A stretch of 39,394 bases of DNA from the NCBI GenBank assembly GCA_016874735.1, contig VGTI01000038.1, positions 1-39,394 of the forward strand. The letters run 5' to 3'. A program made the translations under genes and the position numbers. Origin of the DNA: Deltaproteobacteria bacterium (GTDB lineage Bacteria > Bdellovibrionota_B > Oligoflexia > Oligoflexales > CAIYRB01). Positions within the stretch are counted from its first letter, which is position 1, and every line of letters starts with the position of its first letter. Positions 33,329 to 39,394 of the stretch are shown one piece after another. A model generated the notes under the pieces. It worked only from the letters and a program-made list of their open reading frames with translations. It was not told the origin of the DNA and did no database searches.

Positions 33329-34120
33329 ATGATGCACGTCAAACAAATTACCGAGATCATCGACGCCGGTGCTACCGACGAGGCTCACGAGGCTTTAGAG
33401 CAACTTTTGTCGCTAGGCCCAAACAATACGGCAGCATTGAAGCTCCAGGCCCGCCTGTACGAATATGCCGGCAGGTTTCGCGAGGAGAGTCGTGTTTGGG
33501 ACCGCATTGCGAGCATCGACCGCGAGGACGCCGACGCCGTGGCCTATCTCCTGCGGCGCCAGGTGGAAGACCGCGAGCACTTTTACTTTACCGACGAGGT
33601 GCCAGGGGGCGGGCGGCGCTTTGCGGCCTACCCACGCAGCCTCATGCAGTTATCGGCTATCGGACTTATCGGCTGCATCAGCTTCCTACTCATGACGCGC
33701 CTGGCGGTGGCCTACTCGTTTCTCGAAGCCCCCGAGGTGATGCTACCTACTTTTGCTGCTTTGGTGGTCGCTCCTTGGATTGCCATCATTGCGGTCTTTG
33801 TGAAGGCGATCCGCTACGTGACCGTCTCACCTACCGGGATAACCGTCGGCACTCGACTCAGACTTCATTCCTTTAACTGGAGCGACCTTAGCCGCGTGGC
33901 ATTGGTTCAGACGCTGCGCCCCAGGGGTCCGAAGCTGTCCCTGATGCTAATGCCCAAGAACCCGTCGAGCAAACCCGTTGAGATCGATCTGACGCTGGGT
34001 GCTACGGCGATCCGGGCACGCACCTATCTACTCCAAGACATTGCGAGATTTCATTGCGAGCCCGAATACTTGAAGCGTGAGGCTCTGAATCTCGCGAGCA
34101 CCAAGGTGGCGAGCTTTTAG
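33329..34120 (+). CDS. TPR-membrane protein with PH-like C-terminus (hypothetical)
   Basis: 263 residues. The N-terminal ~90 residues form two to three TPR-like helices (ITEIIDAGATDEAHEALEQL; AALKLQARLYEYAGRFREES). Two membrane helices follow (LMQLSAIGLIGCISFLLM; TFAALVVAPWIAIIAVFV). A beta-rich cytoplasmic tail (VSPTGITVGTRLRLHSFNWSDLSRV) resembles bacterial PH/DUF304-type domains. The exact start is unsure: GTG at 33323 and ATG at 33329 or 33332 are all in frame and none has a good ribosome site. The family is not recognised. Confidence 0.7.
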   Translation: MMHVKQITEIIDAGATDEAHEALEQLLSLGPNNTAALKLQARLYEYAGRFREESRVWDRIASIDREDADAVAYLLRRQVEDREHFYFTDEVPGGGRRFAAYPRSLMQLSAIGLIGCISFLLMTRLAVAYSFLEAPEVMLPTFAALVVAPWIAIIAVFVKAIRYVTVSPTGITVGTRLRLHSFNWSDLSRVALVQTLRPRGPKLSLMLMPKNPSSKPVEIDLTLGATAIRARTYLLQDIARFHCEPEYLKREALNLASTKVASF

Positions 34121-34171
34121 AAGCTGCTTGCCGTCGTGGCGATTGCTCTCATATTTTTTATGCGCCTGCCC

Positions 34172-34199
34172 TTGACAATTCGGGGGGGCGCATTACATT
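34172..34199 (+). promoter_or_regulatory. Promoter of groES-groEL
   Basis: TTGACA (34172-34177), a 16-base G-rich spacer, then TACATT (34194-34199), about 160 bases upstream of groES. The stretch after it (34200-34360) is a long untranslated leader. A half-site resembling CIRCE (TTCGCACTG at about 34199-34207) follows but its partner is poor. Confidence 0.6.
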
Positions 34200-34360
34200 C
34201 GCACTGTTCTTAATTAGTGAGAGTATCTGCCTGAAATCTATCAGTGAATGCTGATGCGCGCAGCTAAGGCGCTTGGTTTCGGTGGCGGATATGGAGCTAA
34301 GGTAGTGTCTTTTTTACGTTTGAGTTGGAATGTTTTCATCACCATTAGGAGGTACTCGCG

Positions 34361-34648
34361 ATGAAAATCAGGCCCCTTCAGGACCGAATCCTGGTTAAAA
34401 GGCTGCAGAGCGAAGAGAAAACCGCCAGCGGCATCATCATCCCTGACAATGCTAAAGAGAAGCCACAAGAGGCGGAAGTGATCGCTGTCGGTTCCGGCAA
34501 GATCCTCGACGACGGCAAAGTGCGCAAGCCTGACGTTAAAGTTGGCGACCGCGTACTGTTCAGCAAATACGCTGGTTCCGAAGTCAAGATCGACGGCCAC
34601 GAGCACCTGATCCTGCGCGAAGACGACCTTCTCGGCGTCCTCGTCTAA
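34361..34648 (+). CDS. groES: Co-chaperonin GroES
   Basis: 95-residue cap of the GroEL chamber. [20 protein letters not shown] is the family start, with the mobile loop [20 protein letters not shown] and [25 protein letters not shown] lies 8 bases before the ATG. groEL follows after 67 bases in the usual order. Predicted to be strongly expressed. Confidence 0.97.
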   Translation: MKIRPLQDRILVKRLQSEEKTASGIIIPDNAKEKPQEAEVIAVGSGKILDDGKVRKPDVKVGDRVLFSKYAGSEVKIDGHEHLILREDDLLGVLV

Positions 34649-34694
34649 GAGTCTGTGACTTAGGTATTTCGGATTCTAAGTTTTGAGTATCTAA

Positions 34695-36365
<1,671 letters not shown>

Positions 36366-36408
36366 GATCCTGTAGTTACAGGGTTTTATAGCTCACCTAA
36401 GCTAAACA

Positions 36409-36444
36409 ATTGGGCTCCTACCGCAAGGTAGGGGCCCAATTTTT
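36409..36444 (+). terminator. Rho-independent terminator of groESL
   Basis: A 14-bp stem (ATTGGGCTCCTACC, 36409-36422, with 36427-36440) with a GCAA loop and a run of Ts. A smaller hairpin CCTGTAGTTACAGG (36369-36382) followed by GTTTT lies directly after the groEL stop. Confidence 0.93.
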
Positions 36445-36536
36445 GTCGTGTAAATAACTATAAACGCTGTAACATGTGGCCCGCTTATTAGTGCGCCTTC
36501 GTGGACTAGAGCGCTTCTAAATGATCGGATGTGAAA

Positions 36537-36710
36537 ATGGACGGTTCAGCTGGCATTAGATGGCAACAGCAGTTTGACAACTACTCTAAGGCCCATGAGA
36601 CATCGCTCGACGACTTGATGCTGGCCTACAAGATTGACCTGATCTTCATGCACCACATTGATAACGATGCACTGACTGAGCATATTGAGAGATTTGGCAT
36701 CGATCTTTAG
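36537..36710 (+). pseudogene. Relic joining a HEPN (HI0074-like) start to an MNT nucleotidyltransferase end
   Basis: A 57-codon frame. Its first part, IRWQQQFDNYSKAHE, resembles the start of HI0074-type HEPN nucleotidyltransferase substrate-binding proteins. Its second part, LMLAYKIDLIFMHHIDNDALTEHIERFGIDL, resembles the C-terminus of the partner MNT nucleotidyltransferase (LPYxxDLxxxxxIDNPxLxxHIxRVG). In such loci the HEPN gene usually comes first. The simplest reading is an internal deletion that fused the two ends in frame. A TAG falls where the final Tyr/Glu residues would be expected. Homology is from recognition of motifs, not a search. Confidence 0.6.
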
Positions 36711-36729
36711 TAACCGAGGTTTGATCTAA

Positions 36730-37272
36730 ATGACGATTCCAGTTTCACTCGAAATCTATCGACGCTTCGACCTGTTTCTCCAATCACGGGACCTGACATT
36801 TGAGGGATTAATCGTCGGAGGCGCAGCATTCATGCTCTTGGGTGTTCGTGACGCCGCGACTGAAGACATCGATTTCATTAACCAGATTCCTGGTCAAGTT
36901 AGGGCTGCCTCCGAAGAATTTGCAAAACAGGAAGACCTCAAGCTCGCGTGGTTCTCGGATCGAGCCCGGGTAGTTAATGATTACCTAAAATTCGGCTACG
37001 GCAAAGACGGCGTGCAGGATCTTTTCCTCGGTAAAGCGTTGAAGCTTCGCTGCCCGTCCCCAGATAACCTTCTAATCTCCAAGCTATGCCGCATCACCGA
37101 CTCAGGGCCGCGCCTTCAAGACATCGAGGACGTCCGACGCTTGGCTCTGCCTGCCGCAACCTTTGATTCTGTCGTCGTGCACCTTTTGCTCAAGGAGAAG
37201 GCAAATAAAGGCGACGTAGCTAAGGCAAAGAAAATCCTAGCGGTGCTGAGGAAGGATCTTTACGGAGCCTGA
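36730..37272 (+). CDS. Nucleotidyltransferase-fold protein, AbiEii/DUF6036-like
   Basis: 180 residues. LIVGGAAFMLLGVRDAATEDIDF carries the GG plus R-x-T-x-DID pattern of AbiEii- and DUF6036-type minimal nucleotidyltransferases, followed by a helical part (SPDNLLISKLCRITDSGPRLQDIEDVRRLA) with the K-R-D-IEDVR-type motif usual in these proteins. The family often acts as the toxin of toxin-antitoxin or abortive-infection pairs by modifying RNA, but substrates differ. GAGG precedes the ATG by ~11 bases. It lies 20 bases after the HEPN/MNT relic and converges, with a 13-base overlap, on the HTH gene. Confidence 0.78.
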   Translation: MTIPVSLEIYRRFDLFLQSRDLTFEGLIVGGAAFMLLGVRDAATEDIDFINQIPGQVRAASEEFAKQEDLKLAWFSDRARVVNDYLKFGYGKDGVQDLFLGKALKLRCPSPDNLLISKLCRITDSGPRLQDIEDVRRLALPAATFDSVVVHLLLKEKANKGDVAKAKKILAVLRKDLYGA

Positions 37273-37955
37273 TTATATGACGGCAAAGTCGCTCCAGCTG
37301 TCACTGCAGTCATAATCTCGCCAGCAATGCGCCCAGCCGCTTCCCGTGAGCAATGAACAAGCTTCGCGATCTCGCTAGAGGCAGTGACTCCCCGCGCGAT
37401 AGCATAGGCGACATCTGCCCTGACATCGGCACCATACTGGAGCCGCAAACGATACTGTAGGTTCGCTATCGCCAACTCCTCAACGGATAACACGTCCTCA
37501 CGGCGGATTCGAAGTGCTCCGACCGGAACCTTCAGACCACAGCCGATGAGCCACTCCTCGTTCTCAGTCGCGTCAGCCATCTCGACTAGAAGACGTGGCT
37601 GAGACCTCAGCGCGCTTTCGGCTAGCTTGCGGGCCAGCAGACGCCATTTCGCGTAGCCACGGCTAACGGCTAGGTGGGCCAAGACTGCGAGCCAAAAATG
37701 ACTCACTGGTTCAGCTGTTGCGAGCGCGTGCAGCTTCTCAGTGCGCACGCGGGCGCCATGAATGCAAACCCAGGTAGCTAGCAGCTCGGCAATCAGGGGG
37801 TGCACCGCAGCATTAGCCGCCGCTTCGACAAGCAGAGTCTCAATGTCTGTATCCACGTCTCCCATCGATGCTGGCAAACCGAGACCGCTGCCCACGCGAA
37901 TGCCGAGGACCTGCCTCAGGTCTGCCCATAATTGATGTCTGGTGACTTTTGACAT
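37260..37955 (-). CDS. HTH-containing protein, possible regulator/antitoxin partner
   Basis: 231 residues, no signal or membrane helix. The N-terminal and middle parts are helical and unrecognised. The segment VRADVAYAIARGVTASSEIAKLVHCSREAAGRIAGEI near residue 180-215 looks like a winged helix-turn-helix, similar to regulators that accompany AbiEii/DUF6036-like nucleotidyltransferases. The ATG at 37955 has AAGG at 7 bases. A perfect palindrome lies 15 bases before it, suggesting self-repression. It is tail to tail with the nucleotidyltransferase, not in an operon with it, which is unusual for a toxin-antitoxin pair. Confidence 0.7.
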   Translation of the reverse strand: MSKVTRHQLWADLRQVLGIRVGSGLGLPASMGDVDTDIETLLVEAAANAAVHPLIAELLATWVCIHGARVRTEKLHALATAEPVSHFWLAVLAHLAVSRGYAKWRLLARKLAESALRSQPRLLVEMADATENEEWLIGCGLKVPVGALRIRREDVLSVEELAIANLQYRLRLQYGADVRADVAYAIARGVTASSEIAKLVHCSREAAGRIAGEIMTAVTAGATLPSYNQAP

Positions 37956-37970
37956 TGGAAACCTTCGTCT

Positions 37971-37985
37971 GTTGGACTGTCCAAC
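37971..37985. promoter_or_regulatory. Palindrome upstream of the HTH gene, candidate operator
   Basis: GTTGGACTGTCCAAC: a 6-bp perfect inverted repeat with a 3-base centre, directly upstream of the ribosome site of the minus-strand HTH gene. A -10-like TATATT (minus strand, 37995-38000) lies just beyond it, so a bound protein would overlap the transcription start. Confidence 0.5.
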
Positions 37986-38579
37986 TCACTAGCTAATATA
38001 TCGTCATTTTTGGTAAATTCTTTAGCAATTTCTCTCAACACTCGGGAATTAAATATAAAATTCCGTCAGTCCCATGAAACACAGATCCTTGCGTAGCTAA
38101 GTAGTGCGGGAGACCCGTTGGCAGTATTGGCGATTGCTCTCAATCTCTGAGAAACCGAAACCGCATATTTGTGACCCGAGGCTAAACGTTCAGCGCGGAG
38201 GCTGCGGATGCAAAGCATGCGCAGTAAAGACCTAGGGGCAAGGTTCATGCCAAAACACAACTAACTAAATTTATTTGATTTGCTTTTTTATGAGCGGCTT
38301 TGGCGTACCCGCCGTGGCCACAATACGTAGCCACGGTGTTTGCAACACCCAGAATCTACTTGGTATTTCAAAAACGAGATGTGGCATCAAAATATGCCCA
38401 ACAAATGGCACACAAAATGACCTCCTGGTGACTAAAAGCATGTCAGCCATCCCTCCGTAATCATAGCATTTTAAAGCTGGTCCTGAGGCAACTCACAAAT
38501 GACCCTAAAGAATGCGACCAAATACTCCGAGGATCTCTCGTCAGAGCGGATAGGCCCAGGATTCCGAAGGAGGCTCAAA
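37986..38579. other. Non-coding stretch (~600 bp) with one hairpin, no convincing gene
   Basis: Only short frames without ribosome sites or family features are seen (for example 38066-38260 minus, 38275-38460 plus). The stretch is A/T-richer at 37986-38060. An inverted repeat CCGTGGC/GCCACGG (38312-38318 with 38330-38336) forms a 7-bp hairpin with an 11-base loop, without a T run. It may contain a decayed gene or the promoter of the gene at 38580. Confidence 0.5.
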
Positions 38580-39394
38580 GTGGGCATCCGGGGTTTCAAA
38601 ACCTCAGCGACAAGAAGATCGCAGCGAGTGCTGGCGGCTCTTCTGACCGTTTGCCTCACGCCCGCTGCCCAGGCTCAGGGCGTCGGGAGTCTCCCGATGA
38701 CCTACTCAGGTAGGCTCACGGAATCTTCTGGCGCGCCAAAAGACGGGCCTGTCGCGATTGAGGCAACATTTTGGACCGCAGAAATTGACGGTACACAACT
38801 CGGGCAGTCGTTTGATTTCGCCAGTGTGATTCTAAACCAGGGGGTATTCTCACTTTACTTCCCGTTTATGGCCACCCAGGTGCAGGACATCTTCCGCGAT
38901 GGCACGGAGCCTGTATTTATCGAGATCTCGTCGGGCGGTAAGACCTATCCACGGCAGAAATTTAACTACATCCCGCTCGCCATGCGTGTCCCTGTTGATA
39001 ACAAGAGTGTCGGGTTCGACGTCACCAGTGGCAAGCTAGGGATTAGCGGCGTGAAAGACGCGGCTTCGGGTAGCGTCCTTGTGAGTAACGGTGCTGGTGG
39101 CGTCAAGTGGGACAACCTCAGCTCCAGTAATCTCACGGCCAAAACTGAGGCGGGTGCGGCCCCTGTAGCGGATCAGGTGCTGACGTACAGAAGCGGCAAG
39201 TGGGTAGCGGCAAGCTTGCCGCCGGCGGCGGCGTCTGGCAACTACCTAACGGGACTAACCGGCGATATCGTGGCAACGGGCCCGGGTACTGGCACTGCAA
39301 CTCTGGCAACTGTTGCAACGCCTGGCACGGCGACTAAAGTAACGTTCGATGCGCAGGGTCGAGTGCGCTCGGGAACTAGTCTTGTAGCTGCAGA
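38580..39394 (+). CDS. Secreted fibre-like protein, 5' part (runs off the window end)
   Basis: The frame from the GTG at 38580 stays open to the end (271 codons). AAGGAGG (38567-38573) lies 6 bases upstream. The basic N-terminus and hydrophobic stretch (RVLAALLTVCLTPAAQAQG) form a signal peptide of about 33 residues. The next ~110 residues are a beta domain (MTYSGRLTESSGAPKDGP; VFSLYFPF; KTYPRQKFNYIPLAMRV). Gly/Ala/Thr/Ser-rich fibre-like sequence follows (GNYLTGLTGDIVATGPG; TATKVTFDAQGRVRSGTSL), like phage tail-fibre or S74-chaperone-ended surface proteins. The C-terminus is not in view, so the type is inference. Confidence 0.8.
   Translation, partial: MGIRGFKTSATRRSQRVLAALLTVCLTPAAQAQGVGSLPMTYSGRLTESSGAPKDGPVAIEATFWTAEIDGTQLGQSFDFASVILNQGVFSLYFPFMATQVQDIFRDGTEPVFIEISSGGKTYPRQKFNYIPLAMRVPVDNKSVGFDVTSGKLGISGVKDAASGSVLVSNGAGGVKWDNLSSSNLTAKTEAGAAPVADQVLTYRSGKWVAASLPPAAASGNYLTGLTGDIVATGPGTGTATLATVATPGTATKVTFDAQGRVRSGTSLVAA

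Noticed and set aside
33193-33876. 227-codon plus-strand frame overlapping two TPR genes
   Set aside because: Arg/Cys/His-rich shadow of the 33329 gene in another frame; it also crosses the start of the minus-strand gene.
34199-34225. Possible CIRCE element upstream of groES
   Set aside because: The left half resembles CIRCE (TTCGCACTG) but the right half (AGTGAGAGT) matches poorly at the 9-base spacing, so HrcA control is not supported.
38066-38460. Small frames 38066-38260 (minus) and 38275-38460 (plus)
   Set aside because: No ribosome sites, no recognisable domains, Cys-rich odd composition; treated as non-coding.

Overview
The window is a gene-dense stretch of bacterial chromosome, moderately GC-rich, with mostly housekeeping genes. 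The best guess is a Bdellovibrionota/Oligoflexia-like or related (former) deltaproteobacterial lineage. This is inferred from a spd/mitochondrial-type EF-G1, a complete MoxR-DUF58-BatA-BatB/C-BatD-BatE cluster, many secreted or lipoprotein genes with no obvious relatives, and a phage-fibre-like secreted protein. No tRNA, rRNA, CRISPR array or intact insertion sequence was recognised.

Layout. Positions 1-2715 hold the 5' part of thrS and a small unknown gene (minus strand), then rarA, which runs with purH (plus) up to 4324. Positions 4379-7243 hold three unrecognised genes: an anchored small protein, a secreted 444-residue protein and a HTH/coiled-coil protein. The last one overlaps cmk tail to tail by 130 bp. 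accA-aroA-cmk (minus, 10161 to 7114) diverge from an IHF/HU gene, a FmdB zinc ribbon and a subtilisin-like lipoprotein (plus, 10275-12565). An anchored low-complexity protein (minus) and fusA (plus) follow.

fusA ends at a clear terminator, directly followed by a 147-bp element with 22-bp terminal inverted repeats (MITE-like). Next come a LCMT-type methyltransferase, a small membrane protein and an SDR that lacks the catalytic tyrosine.

From 31319 down to 19146 runs a 12-gene minus-strand array, mostly overlapping or very closely spaced: moxR, DUF58, DUF4381-like, batA, batB/C fusion, batD, batE, pyrE, then cruF, an acyltransferase, a family-2 glycosyltransferase and a TPR lipoprotein-like or secreted protein. 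cruF-acyltransferase-GT2 reads as a carotenoid hydration, glycosylation and acylation module, probably making a carotenoid glycoside ester. The plus strand then carries an LplT-type MFS transporter. Two TPR-bearing genes follow, then groES-groEL with a strong terminator.

Beyond groEL (36450 to the end) the DNA looks accessory. It holds a 57-residue relic that joins the start of a HEPN (HI0074-like) protein to the end of its MNT nucleotidyltransferase, an intact AbiEii/DUF6036-like nucleotidyltransferase, and a convergent HTH protein with a perfect palindrome just upstream of its start. A roughly 600-bp non-coding stretch follows, then the 5' end of a secreted, fibre-like protein that leaves the window. 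This nucleotidyltransferase/HTH pair is the best candidate for an unusual toxin-antitoxin or defence system here.
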